A program made the position numbers and the translations under genes. Below the pieces are notes generated by a model. It was not told the DNA's origin. It worked only from the letters and a program-made list of their open reading frames with translations, and did no database searches. This document shows positions 1-7,880 of a DNA stretch of 33,483 nt, piece after piece. This stretch comes from Bacteroidales bacterium UBA1725 (lineage in GTDB: Bacteria > Bacteroidota > Bacteroidia > Bacteroidales > UBA932). The stretch lies in assembly GCA_002315815.1 (NCBI GenBank), contig DCIN01000009.1, forward strand, positions 1 through 33,483, written 5' to 3'. The stretch's first letter is position 1, and every line of letters starts with the position of its first letter.

Positions 1-52
1 TAGTTCACGCATAAATCGTAGAAGAAACCAATAACATAAAAAACAAACTGAT

Positions 53-622
53 ATGTTGACCGACAGAGCAAAAGAAATAATCAACGGCGCAGACTCCAAA
101 ATGAAGGATGCGCTCAAGTTCCTTGAGGAAGATCTCAAGACTTACCGCGTAGGCAAGGCAAACCCTTCAGTGTTCAATCCCGTGATGGTGGATTACTACG
201 GTTCACCCACTCCTCTCACGCAAGTGGCTTCAATCACCACCCCCGATGCAAAGACCCTCGCCATCCAGCCCTGGGAGAAGAGCCTCATCCCAAAGATAGA
301 AAAGGCCATTATGGATGCCAACGTGGGAATGACTCCGCAGAACAACGGAGAAATTATCCGTTGCGTGGTACCTGCTCTCACTGAGGAACGCCGCAAGGAT
401 CTTATCAAGAAAGCCAAGTCTGCCGGTGAGAATGCCAAAATCGTGGTCCGCAACAGCAGACGCGACGCAGTGGATCTCCTGAAGAAGGCCCAGAAGAACG
501 AAGGTATGTCAGAGGACACTGAGAAAGAAGCGGAAGCGGAGGTTCAGAAACTCACCGACACCAAAATCAAGGAGGTGGACAGCATAGTGTCTGCCAAGGA
601 AAAAGAGATTATGACCGTATAG
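53..622 (+). CDS. frr: Ribosome recycling factor
   Basis: Cytosolic factor that works with EF-G to split the post-termination ribosome from mRNA and tRNA. The 189-residue product is close to the usual 185 and aligns in mind over its whole length. The N-terminal stretch RVGKANPSVFNPVMVDYYG and the C-terminal helix with AEVQKLTDTKIKEVD are family hallmarks of the three-helix bundle plus small beta domain. The ATG at 53 gives the normal N-terminus, and the leader (1-52) is A-rich with no clear Shine-Dalgarno site, as is common in Bacteroidota. The gene often follows pyrH, which would lie just outside the window. Its last 14 bp overlap the end of the convergent aminopeptidase gene. Confidence 0.97.
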   Translation: MLTDRAKEIINGADSKMKDALKFLEEDLKTYRVGKANPSVFNPVMVDYYGSPTPLTQVASITTPDAKTLAIQPWEKSLIPKIEKAIMDANVGMTPQNNGEIIRCVVPALTEERRKDLIKKAKSAGENAKIVVRNSRRDAVDLLKKAQKNEGMSEDTEKEAEAEVQKLTDTKIKEVDSIVSAKEKEIMTV

Positions 623-2384
623 CTCCGGTCTTTTCCCTGAGCCATTCCGACACTTCGGGGCTCAACAGGGGGGAAAGTGTGAGATATACCTTTTCGTTGT
701 AATCATTCAACCATTGCAGTTCGTCTCCGTCCAGGAGTTGCGGCAACAAAGCAGAAGTATCGAAATGGCAGAGGGTGAGAGTTTCGAACTCGAGCCAGCT
801 GCCAAATTCGTTTGTACATTTCTCCACGCAGGCGAGCATATTCTCGTGACGTACTCCGTGCATATCCTTGCGATAGATGCCGGGCTCGTCCGTGACCACC
901 ATTCCGGGACGGAACACCACATCGTTGAAGTTCTGACGGAACTCGTGGGGACCTTCGTGCACACCGAGAAAGAACCCCACTCCGTGCCCTGTTCCGTGCC
1001 CGAAGTTCCTGACGTGACTCCACAGAGGGCCGCGGGCCAGAATATCCAGATGGCAACCACAGGTTCCTGAAGGGAACACGGCCTTGGCCAGATCGATATG
1101 GCCCTTGAGCACCAGTGTATAATCCTCCTTCTCCAAATCACTGCATTCTCCTGTAGGCACTGTGCGGGTGATGTCCGTGGTGCCATATTCGTACTGCGCT
1201 CCTGTATCGCAGAGATAAAGCCCTCCTTTCAATATCAGAGGAGCATTCGTCCGGGGGGTTACGTAATGTGGCAGGGCCGCTCCGGAACCATAGGCGGAAA
1301 TGGTCTCGAAACTGTCTCCTTTGTATCCGTCCATCTCCGAACGCAGTTGTATCAGTTTCAGTGAGGCGTCTCTCTCCGTAATCTGGCGTCCGGCCTCCAG
1401 GGATTTCTCGAGCCAATACAGGAAGGTCTCCATTACGATTCCTTCGTTGAGCTGGGCTCTGCGTATGCCTTCCAGTTCGAAACCGTTCTTTATTGCCTTC
1501 TTCATCTGAACGGGGCTTGGCGAGCAGTCCACATCGCAGTCCGCAAGACTCCAGAAATGATAGTTGACAGTCCGTGAGTCAAGGAAAAGTTTGCCTGAAG
1601 ACCAACCGGCCACACTCAGTTCGGCTTCGGAGTATGGAAGAATGTGTATACCCTCTGAACGGAGAATGCTGAATGTGGCTTCCGTCACGGAATCGGGGGC
1701 ATCGTCCTTGAGGACGAACCAGTCGGCAGAATCGGGCGTGACGAGAAGGTAGGATATGACAAGAGGGTTGAACTCTATGTCAGATGCACGAACATTTAGA
1801 ATCCACGCTATTTCATCGAGAGAAGACAGAAGCATTCCGCCGCAGCCACGATCACGTAGAAAACCACGGAGCCAGGCGAGTCTTGCTGCACGGCTCTCTC
1901 CTCCGTTTATGGTGAAAACCGGAGTCTGGGGAATGGCCGGCCGTTCGGACCAGAGTCGGTCAAGCATATTTGGTACGCTGATTACAGTGAAATCGTCGGC
2001 CACTGATGCAACCGCCGAAGCACTCTGACAGAGTCCGTCTACAGCTATGATGGAATCGGAATCAAGATTCAGACGGAGCCATTCGGGTATGAGAACCTGT
2101 TCCGGAACACGAGTCTTATGGAGGACGAAGCCTGTTCTTGCCAACTGATTTTCCGCCTGTATGAAATATCGGGTGTCTGTCCAAAGACCGGCGTGGTCCA
2201 GAGTGACTACAATGTCACCGGCCTCTCCGGTAAATCCGGACAGCCACTCTACCTGTTTCCACCTCGCTGCCGGATACTCGCTGCAATGAGGGTCGGAACC
2301 GGTCAGGATAACCGCATCCCAGGCCTTGGAACGCATCAAGGTGCGCAGGGCCTCAAGTCTTTCGGCATAATCTTTTCTTTCCAT
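609..2384 (-). CDS. Xaa-Pro aminopeptidase (aminopeptidase P, M24B)
   Basis: Predicted cytosolic metallopeptidase that removes an N-terminal residue preceding proline. At 591 residues it matches the long, three-domain aminopeptidase P form: two creatinase-like N-terminal domains (about 1-300), then the pita-bread catalytic domain. The dinuclear metal ligands are visible: two Asp in CDTGAQYEYGTTDITRT, His in GHGTGHGVGF (near residue 465), Glu in TDEPGIY and Glu in RHENM. An upstream TTG at 2393 is in frame, but the ATG at 2384 (MERKDYAERLEAL) is preferred. The gene is the last of a leftward run behind lpxK, separated by 120 bp that is mostly octamer repeat. Its end overlaps frr by 14 bp. Confidence 0.93.
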   Translation of the reverse strand: MERKDYAERLEALRTLMRSKAWDAVILTGSDPHCSEYPAARWKQVEWLSGFTGEAGDIVVTLDHAGLWTDTRYFIQAENQLARTGFVLHKTRVPEQVLIPEWLRLNLDSDSIIAVDGLCQSASAVASVADDFTVISVPNMLDRLWSERPAIPQTPVFTINGGESRAARLAWLRGFLRDRGCGGMLLSSLDEIAWILNVRASDIEFNPLVISYLLVTPDSADWFVLKDDAPDSVTEATFSILRSEGIHILPYSEAELSVAGWSSGKLFLDSRTVNYHFWSLADCDVDCSPSPVQMKKAIKNGFELEGIRRAQLNEGIVMETFLYWLEKSLEAGRQITERDASLKLIQLRSEMDGYKGDSFETISAYGSGAALPHYVTPRTNAPLILKGGLYLCDTGAQYEYGTTDITRTVPTGECSDLEKEDYTLVLKGHIDLAKAVFPSGTCGCHLDILARGPLWSHVRNFGHGTGHGVGFFLGVHEGPHEFRQNFNDVVFRPGMVVTDEPGIYRKDMHGVRHENMLACVEKCTNEFGSWLEFETLTLCHFDTSALLPQLLDGDELQWLNDYNEKVYLTLSPLLSPEVSEWLREKTGAIRS

Positions 2385-2398
2385 ATCAATCAATTGTC

Positions 2399-2510
2399 AA
2401 TCAGGCTTTCAGTCAATCTTTCGGTGAATCATTCGGTCTGGCTTTCTGGCTTTCTGGCTTTCAAACTTTCAATCATTCAATCATTCAGTCATTCAGTCAT
2501 TCAGTCATTC
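2399..2510. repeat. Degenerate octamer tandem array between lpxK and the aminopeptidase gene
   Basis: Read on the minus strand, units follow GAATGACT/GAATGATT (five in a row, 2471-2510), then GAAAGTTT and GAAAGCCA three times (2439-2470). After that come further GAAAGNNT or GAATGATT octamers separated by 4-base half units (2399-2438). The first unit contains the last sense codon and the TGA stop of lpxK. The array fills nearly all of the 120 bp before the aminopeptidase ATG. The sequence shows the periodicity directly; its function is unknown. Confidence 0.9.
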
Positions 2511-3650
2511 TACAGGACTGCTTTTCCCCAGATTGTCGAGAATGTCCCCGAACGCCCTTTCCTCCTCTTCGGAAAGAAAACAGGCAGATATCGGAATATA
2601 GAACATCCTCTGCATAAGTTTCTGAGGCATCCCCACATAATCAAGTATTCGCTGTGCGTCTTTCTCGGTGGTTGCCACCGATGCCGTCGGGTGTCTGGAT
2701 ACAGCACGCAGGAGTCGTCCGATATCCGCCCTGCTGTACTTGTGATGGTCGGGGAAAGTGAAATGGTTCACTACATTGCACCTTCCGCTGAAATATCTGA
2801 CCAGTGGGGTATCCTTGGCTATACCGGAAAAAAGAATGAGTTTCTTCGAATAAAAGTATCTGGAATCAGATGTAGAATATACTTTCTGTGGATTCTCGTA
2901 CCTGATGGTAGTGAAGAACAGTTTCTGACGATGTCCGCTTCTGTTTGTACCCTCGCAGTCGGAAGTGCGGAATTCGCTGTATCCCATAGAGTAGGCAAAG
3001 GCCGTCTTGTCCCAGTTGTCGAGGTCGGCCGGACACTTGCTGACTATTATGACATCAGCTGCATCGGCCCTTTCCGGAAGATCACGCAGGGAGCCGAAGG
3101 GAAGCAGCCTGTCCTTTGAGATGGGACGATTGTAGTCTATGAGCACTATGTCAATGTCAGCCTTGAGCCTGCGGTACTGGAAGGCATCATCCAGGACAAT
3201 AATATCAGCGGCGGGGAAGTTCCTGTTCCAACATCCGGCCGCACTGCTGGAAGCGGCAAGGGATTCAGGTCGGGCCAGAAATCCGGCACCCTCCACTCTG
3301 TCTCTGTCCACAGCAACGGTGACTGAAGGAAAACGTTTCTTTATCTGGAGAGGTTCGTCACCGAACAATGATGCACCACCCTCCCTGGTGACCTGCTGGA
3401 AACCCTTTCCGGATCTCTTGTAACCTCTGGAAAGAACGGCAAGATTAGACTCTCCCCATCTTGCGCTCCGCATAAGCATACGGAGTATCATCTCTACGTG
3501 GGGAGTCTTGCCTGTGCCCCCGACAGTGACGTTACCAACGCATATCGTAGGCACTTCTGCTTTGAACTGTTTCTTCAGTCCCCTGTTGTACAGGGAATGA
3601 CGATATTTGAGAACAAGCCTGTAGGGCAGCAGCAATATCTTGTCAAGCAT
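2505..3650 (-). CDS. lpxK: Tetraacyldisaccharide 4'-kinase
   Basis: Inner-membrane-associated kinase that phosphorylates the 4' position of the lipid A disaccharide, a late step of lipid A synthesis. The product is 381 residues, longer than the usual 320-360. A hydrophobic N-terminus (KILLLPYRLVLKYR) precedes the Walker A loop VGNVTVGGTGKTP (about residues 38-50). DDAFQYRRL is the family's DDxFQHR-type motif, with Tyr where His is usual. The ATG at 3650 overlaps the dusB stop by 8 bp, which suggests translational coupling. An in-frame TTG at 3671 is possible but less likely. The stop codon lies inside the octamer array. Confidence 0.95.
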   Translation of the reverse strand: MLDKILLLPYRLVLKYRHSLYNRGLKKQFKAEVPTICVGNVTVGGTGKTPHVEMILRMLMRSARWGESNLAVLSRGYKRSGKGFQQVTREGGASLFGDEPLQIKKRFPSVTVAVDRDRVEGAGFLARPESLAASSSAAGCWNRNFPAADIIVLDDAFQYRRLKADIDIVLIDYNRPISKDRLLPFGSLRDLPERADAADVIIVSKCPADLDNWDKTAFAYSMGYSEFRTSDCEGTNRSGHRQKLFFTTIRYENPQKVYSTSDSRYFYSKKLILFSGIAKDTPLVRYFSGRCNVVNHFTFPDHHKYSRADIGRLLRAVSRHPTASVATTEKDAQRILDYVGMPQKLMQRMFYIPISACFLSEEEERAFGDILDNLGKSSPVE

Positions 3651-4638
3651 ATCTTTCACAAATATAGTCAAGAATTCGGTAAAGCTCGGCCGAATCCAGA
3701 GTAGTAACCATTTTCATTCTGATTTCCTTGAAATCCGGAAGTCCCTTGAAGTAGCAGGAAAGATGCCTGCGCATTTCGAAAATGCCCCTTGGTTCGCCCT
3801 TGAGCTCCAGAGACAGAGCCAGATGGCGCTTTGCAAGAGCTACCTTCTCGACTACTCCAAGATCCGGCATAGGTTCTCCGGAAGACAGATAGTGCTTTAT
3901 CTCCCGAAATATCCAGGGATGTCCGAAACTGGCCCTTCCGACCATTATCGCGTCCACGCCATAACGCTCGAAAGCCGCAGCGGCTCCGGGACCGTCGCAG
4001 ATATCACCGTTGCCTATTATTGGAATATGCATTCTGGGATTGTTCTTCACCTCTCCGATGAGGCTCCAGTCGGCTTCCCCCCTGTACATCTGGCATCGGG
4101 TACGACCGTGTATCGTGAGGGCCTGGATACCGGAATCCTGAAGCCGTTCGGCAAGATCGACAATTATTCTGGAGTTGTCATCCCAGCCGAGGCGGGTCTT
4201 GACTGTGACAGGTTTCTTCACTGCATCCACTACGGCCCTGGTGATGGCAACCATCTTGTCAGGCTCACGCATCATTCCGGATCCTGCTCCCCTGCCGGCA
4301 ATCTTGGTCACGGGACAACCGAAATTGATGTCGATGACATCGGCTCCGTGGCCACCTGCTATTTCAGCAGCCCTGTCCGCCATTCTGGCAGCCTCAACCA
4401 TAGATTCCGGAATGTGACCGTATATCTGTATTCCCACCGGAGCTTCGGCCTCCAGAGTGCGCATCTTGGCAATGGCCTTGGACGCATCACGTATCAGACC
4501 GTCAGACGGGATGAATTCGGTATATACCATATCGGCTCCCTGCTCCCGGCACAATACACGGAAAGAGAGGTCTGTCACATCCTCCATAGGAGCGAGCAGC
4601 AGGGGTCTGTCACCCAAATCCAGATTACCTATCTTCAT
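3643..4638 (-). CDS. dusB: tRNA-dihydrouridine synthase
   Basis: FMN enzyme that reduces specific uridines in tRNA to dihydrouridine with NADPH. The 331-residue protein shows the TIM-barrel start LLAPMEDVTDLSFR, the catalytic cysteine in NFGCPVTK (Cys108), KTRLGWDD, IHGRTRCQMYRGEADW, GNGDI for flavin phosphate binding, and VGRASFGHPWIF. It best fits the DusB-type subfamily common in Bacteroidota; subgroup assignment by eye is less certain than the family. It follows hemW after a 62 bp gap holding three copies of an octamer, and overlaps lpxK by 8 bp. Confidence 0.94.
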   Translation of the reverse strand: MKIGNLDLGDRPLLLAPMEDVTDLSFRVLCREQGADMVYTEFIPSDGLIRDASKAIAKMRTLEAEAPVGIQIYGHIPESMVEAARMADRAAEIAGGHGADVIDINFGCPVTKIAGRGAGSGMMREPDKMVAITRAVVDAVKKPVTVKTRLGWDDNSRIIVDLAERLQDSGIQALTIHGRTRCQMYRGEADWSLIGEVKNNPRMHIPIIGNGDICDGPGAAAAFERYGVDAIMVGRASFGHPWIFREIKHYLSSGEPMPDLGVVEKVALAKRHLALSLELKGEPRGIFEMRRHLSCYFKGLPDFKEIRMKMVTTLDSAELYRILDYICERYA

Positions 4639-4650
4639 TTATCCGGTATG

Positions 4651-4685
4651 ATTGAACGAGGTTATTGAACGGTTTCTATTGAACG
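4651..4685. repeat. Three copies of an octamer in the hemW-dusB gap
   Basis: ATTGAACG on the plus strand (CGTTCAAT in the gene direction) occurs exactly at 4651-4658, 4664-4671 and 4678-4685, with starts 13 and 14 bp apart. The last copy in the gene direction lies about 13 bp ahead of the dusB start codon. It could be a decayed tandem array or a repeated binding site; nothing in the sequence decides between these. Confidence 0.7.
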
Positions 4686-4700
4686 GACGCGAATATAACA

Positions 4701-5726
4701 CTATTTTTCCAGACTGTCGGCGATGATGTAACCTGCTATGATGGAGTCGGCGATGAACCAGTCCGGCTCGGGAATTCTCCTGCCCTCCACACCCTCACAG
4801 GTCCGCAATCCGAGCATCAGTGTCTCCTCACGTATTTCCTCCTCAGAGAGTGTCTCTCCGTCAGAAGTCCAAGCGAAGAGGGTACAGGAATTCCAACTGC
4901 GTCTGTCCCTGCCCCTGAGAGAATGAGCTCCGGGACCGAGTCCCACATAAGGAAGCCTTTTCCAATAAGCTGAATTATGCCTGGATTCACATCCGGGGAG
5001 GGCCCAGTTGGATATTTCGTAATGCCTGTATCCGGCTTCACGGAGCAGGGTGCAGACTGTTCCGTACTGATTCCGGCACAGCTCTTCCGGAGCCTCACGG
5101 CATTGTCCCCTTTCAATCATTCCGGCAAGGGCACTGCCATCCTCGATACTGAGTTGATAGGCCGAAACGTGTTCCGGTCCCAGCCGGATTATCTCCCGGA
5201 GAGTGGAGACGAGCATTGTTTCGTCCATTCCCGGAACTCCGAAGATTATGTCCACGCTGATGTTCTTCAGTCCGGCCTCTCTCAGAATTTTGAAAGCCTT
5301 GAGTGCGGTGTCGGCGGTATGACGACGGTTCATCCAGCGCAACATACCGTCGTCAAGCGACTGCACACCCATACTGATACGGTTCACCCCCAGTCCGACA
5401 AGTCCACGGACATAGTCTGTTCCCTTCTGCACCACATCCTCAGGATTGACCTCAACGGTGAATTCCTCGTAGGGACGGTGCCCGACAGCAGAAACCATTT
5501 TCCCTATACAGGACAGAGGCAACACCGATGGGGTGCCGCCTCCGATATACAGGGTGTTGAGCCCTATGCTTTCCTCTATTTCCTCCTTCCTCTCTTCCGC
5601 CTCGACACATACGTTGCGGACATATTCTTCGATGAGTGAGGCATCCTTTCCACAAACAAGCTTCTCGGAATAGAAATCACAATAGGTACAAAAGCTTGCA
5701 CAAAAGGGAACGTGTATGTAAACCAT
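4701..5726 (-). CDS. hemW: Radical SAM heme chaperone HemW (HemN-like)
   Basis: The 341-residue protein begins at once with the radical-SAM signature: MVYIHVPFCASFCTYCDF, with Cys9, Cys13 and Cys16 for the [4Fe-4S] cluster, and YIGGGTPS for SAM binding. The start lacks the N-terminal extension of true coproporphyrinogen III dehydrogenase (HemN), and the length is that of HemW. HemW binds heme and delivers it to target proteins; many genomes mislabel it as coproporphyrinogen oxidase. The ATG overlaps the stop of the upstream coiled-coil gene by one base (TAATG), so the two are probably co-translated. dusB follows. Confidence 0.92.
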   Translation of the reverse strand: MVYIHVPFCASFCTYCDFYSEKLVCGKDASLIEEYVRNVCVEAEERKEEIEESIGLNTLYIGGGTPSVLPLSCIGKMVSAVGHRPYEEFTVEVNPEDVVQKGTDYVRGLVGLGVNRISMGVQSLDDGMLRWMNRRHTADTALKAFKILREAGLKNISVDIIFGVPGMDETMLVSTLREIIRLGPEHVSAYQLSIEDGSALAGMIERGQCREAPEELCRNQYGTVCTLLREAGYRHYEISNWALPGCESRHNSAYWKRLPYVGLGPGAHSLRGRDRRSWNSCTLFAWTSDGETLSEEEIREETLMLGLRTCEGVEGRRIPEPDWFIADSIIAGYIIADSLEK

Positions 5727-6640
5727 TATCTGAGAAGCAGTTCAGCACTTCCAAGAGATGAGCGTACAGTATATGCGGTGACTGTGTACACACCCTTTAC
5801 GAGTGTGCCGACATTGTTGACATAAATGCCCATATCAAGCTCAGAACCCTCATAGTCCACCTCTCTGGACGCAGTGGCCTGAAGTGTTTCGCCGTCGAGT
5901 TCGAAAGTGACTCCGCTGCCGTCCTGCATAAGGCTTCCGTCAGGTTTGATGACTCTGACATAGATGCGAACAGGGCCTCTCTCTGCCAGTTCGTTCTCCA
6001 CAAGGCTCAGATTGACAAGGAATCTCACGACCCTGTTGCTCTTGTCCGTAATCTTGTCGGCCGACGTATAGGCATCCATTCTGATTCCGCGTGCCTTCAG
6101 CACGGAACCGACACTCACCCTGCCGGCAAGGTCCTCGACCTGCTGAGAGAGTTCCTCGGAGCGCCTCTTCTGGGCGGCAGCCTCCTTTCTGGCACTGGCA
6201 GCCTCCGCCGTCAGCTTGTGGTTGAGTGTGTTGAGGGAATCTATCTGCACAATGTAACTTCTCATAATGCTGCGCAGAGTGCCGAGTTCCTTTTCGTACT
6301 GACGTATCTTGGATCTGTCTGTCGCCTCCGTCCTTCTGACTCTGTCGACCAGCTGGGCAATCTCTTCCCTGGAAGAGTCGAGCTGGGCATTGATGTTGTC
6401 ATAATCCGAAGACAGATTCTCGTAATCGGCCTGCAGAGACACTATCTGCTCTGTCAGATCGGCCTTCTCCACATTCAGGTCATTTATCAGTTGTCCCTTG
6501 GAATACAAGGTGAAGACAAGTGCGGCGGCGAGGGCCACGGCAATCACAACCATAACCGTCGTCACAATCTTGAGTGAGCCGCCGGCTTTTCTCTCGCGTT
6601 CTTTTCTGTCAAGTCTTTCAAGTGGATCTTCTCTTTCCAT
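5726..6640 (-). CDS. Membrane-anchored coiled-coil protein of unknown function
   Basis: The 304-residue product has a charged N-terminal tail (ERLDRKERERK) and one hydrophobic helix (about 24-46, IVTTVMVVIAVALAAALVF). A long heptad-rich coiled coil follows (about 50-165, for example DLTEQIVSLQADYENLSSDY). A C-terminal domain of about 130 residues looks beta-rich, with conserved-looking stretches RIYVRVIKPDGSLM and GIYVNNVGTLVKGVYTVTAY. The expected topology is cytosolic tail, one membrane pass and a large periplasmic part. I do not recognise a named family. The ATG at 6640 is used; TTG at 6649 is the alternative. It heads the run with hemW, dusB and lpxK and is divergent from the gene at 6787. 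Confidence 0.85.
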   Translation of the reverse strand: MEREDPLERLDRKERERKAGGSLKIVTTVMVVIAVALAAALVFTLYSKGQLINDLNVEKADLTEQIVSLQADYENLSSDYDNINAQLDSSREEIAQLVDRVRRTEATDRSKIRQYEKELGTLRSIMRSYIVQIDSLNTLNHKLTAEAASARKEAAAQKRRSEELSQQVEDLAGRVSVGSVLKARGIRMDAYTSADKITDKSNRVVRFLVNLSLVENELAERGPVRIYVRVIKPDGSLMQDGSGVTFELDGETLQATASREVDYEGSELDMGIYVNNVGTLVKGVYTVTAYTVRSSLGSAELLLR

Positions 6641-6747
6641 TTCTTTCAAACATTTAAAGTTCTTCTTTCAAGTTTATCGCTTCACTATTCGTTTCACTGA
6701 GTTTGAGTTGCTAATATAGTCATTATTCCGCGAACGGGAGCCTGACA

Positions 6748-6779
6748 TTTGCGACTGACGCAAAAATATACTTACTTTG
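6748..6779 (+). promoter_or_regulatory. Candidate Bacteroidales-type promoter for the 6787 gene
   Basis: TTTG at 6748-6751 is followed after 20 bp by TTACTTTG at 6772-6779, which matches the -7 consensus TAnnTTTG except for its second base. The ATG at 6787 lies only 7 bases past the -7 box, so the transcript would have little or no leader. Confidence 0.5.
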
Positions 6780-6786
6780 CACCATT

Positions 6787-7251
6787 ATGAAATATCTTAT
6801 ACGTTCAATCAAATACTTTTTCTATCTGGTCATCATACTTTGTCTGGTGATAGCCGCCCTCATCCTGTTCAAGCTGGTGGACGGAAATATCACAACAATG
6901 TTTGTGAACGGTCTGGACTCGCTTTGGCAGATGGCGGCAATAATAGCAGTGTTCGCCATCATTTATCCCAGATTCGGATTCACGACCAGAAAGGCATACG
7001 TCAGAGGTTCTGACGAAGAACTCCGCGACGGCATTATGGAAGTGATGAGGAATCACGGTTACAAACTGGAAAAGGAGGACGGTTCCGTCCTTTGTTTCAT
7101 CAAAAGATCGCCGGTCTCCAGAGCATTGAAGATGTGGGAGGACAGAATCACATTTTCCAGAGAAGTGGCAGGTTATGAACTTGAAGGTCTGGCAAGAGAC
7201 ATTCCGAGACTTGTCTCCGCACTTGAATCCAGGCTGGGAAATCAGGACTGA
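6787..7251 (+). CDS. Small membrane protein of unknown function with two predicted helices
   Basis: The 154-residue product starts with a basic segment and a strong hydrophobic helix (about 8-30, YFFYLVIILCLVIAALILF). A second helix follows (about 44-61, WQMAAIIAVFAIIYP), then a soluble tail of about 90 residues, probably cytosolic given the basic residues after helix two. The tail (GSDEELRDGIMEVMRNHGYKL) has an alpha/beta look but no motif I can name. The gene stands alone: it is divergent from the coiled-coil gene and ends 35 bp before the convergent DUF3109 gene. The frame is supported by amphipathic pattern and codon use rather than by family recognition. Confidence 0.8.
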   Translation: MKYLIRSIKYFFYLVIILCLVIAALILFKLVDGNITTMFVNGLDSLWQMAAIIAVFAIIYPRFGFTTRKAYVRGSDEELRDGIMEVMRNHGYKLEKEDGSVLCFIKRSPVSRALKMWEDRITFSREVAGYELEGLARDIPRLVSALESRLGNQD

Positions 7252-7286
7252 GCAACTGTATCAGGACAGAATAACTTGTATCAGTG

Positions 7287-7880
7287 TCAGTCTTCTTCTT
7301 CCCGTATTTTCCCGGCTGCGGCTTCAAGAGCCTCATAGAAATCCTTTCCGAAACAGTCTGACAGCGGTTTTTTCAAGAATTGATAAACAAGGGTGCCTTC
7401 ACGGCGCCCTTTTTCGAAAGCCTTTGTGCAAATGTCCCAGCGGTGAAGGTTGAGAGCGAGTCCGCCGCCGGTGAGTTCAGTCACCCTCACAGGATAGAGG
7501 CTGCAGGACCTTGGCTTGACGCAACCGCTTTTCTCTATGGCACACAGGCATTCCCCCGATGGACCGAAGTGGCAGTATGCACATTCCTTTCCGCCATCCG
7601 GCAACGGTGTCACAAGTTCTCCGTCCACATCCATTTCGAAAAAGCCCTTTTCCGTCACGGCATTCCTTCCGCGGGGGGTCATCAGCGACGAATAGGCAGG
7701 ATAATCTCTTTCAAGCCTTCTGAGTTCGTCCTCAGCGACCGGAGCGCCGGCATCACCTTCGATGCAGCACGCTCCACGGCAACTTTCATAATCACAGGCA
7801 AAATACTCCGTCAGGACATCCTCCGAGACAAGAATGTCGCCTATCTGCACTATTATTCCGAATTTTCTATCCGATGACAT
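7287..7880 (-). CDS. Cysteine-rich DUF3109 family protein
   Basis: The 197-residue soluble protein is typical of the DUF3109 family, widespread in Bacteroidota. It carries a dense set of cysteines that suggests metal or iron-sulfur binding: CDYESCRGACCIEGDAGAP, CAYCHFGPSGECLC, GCVKPRSCSLYPV, and a final Cys in HRWDIC. No reaction is established for the family to my knowledge. The ATG at 7880 overlaps the stop of the upstream M16-like gene by 14 bp; an in-frame TTG at 7904 is less likely. The coupling suggests co-expression with the M16-like protein but does not show a shared function. Confidence 0.9.
   Translation of the reverse strand: MSSDRKFGIIVQIGDILVSEDVLTEYFACDYESCRGACCIEGDAGAPVAEDELRRLERDYPAYSSLMTPRGRNAVTEKGFFEMDVDGELVTPLPDGGKECAYCHFGPSGECLCAIEKSGCVKPRSCSLYPVRVTELTGGGLALNLHRWDICTKAFEKGRREGTLVYQFLKKPLSDCFGKDFYEALEAAAGKIREEED

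Noticed and set aside
2399..2510. Possible CRISPR array
   Set aside because: Units are 8 bp with no spacers, and no cas gene is present.
2118..3119. Plus-strand open frame spanning the octamer array (333 codons)
   Set aside because: It crosses two genes and the repeat; the repeated segment is read as Ser/Phe/His-rich noise and the flanks are antisense to lpxK and the aminopeptidase gene.
3640..4668. Long plus-strand open frame antisense to dusB (342 codons)
   Set aside because: The minus strand carries a full dusB with catalytic motifs; the plus frame has no recognisable domain and arises from GC-biased codons.
4701..5726. Annotation as oxygen-independent coproporphyrinogen III oxidase (HemN)
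   Set aside because: It is short at the N-terminus, where HemN has an extension, and starts directly at the HemW-type radical SAM signature.
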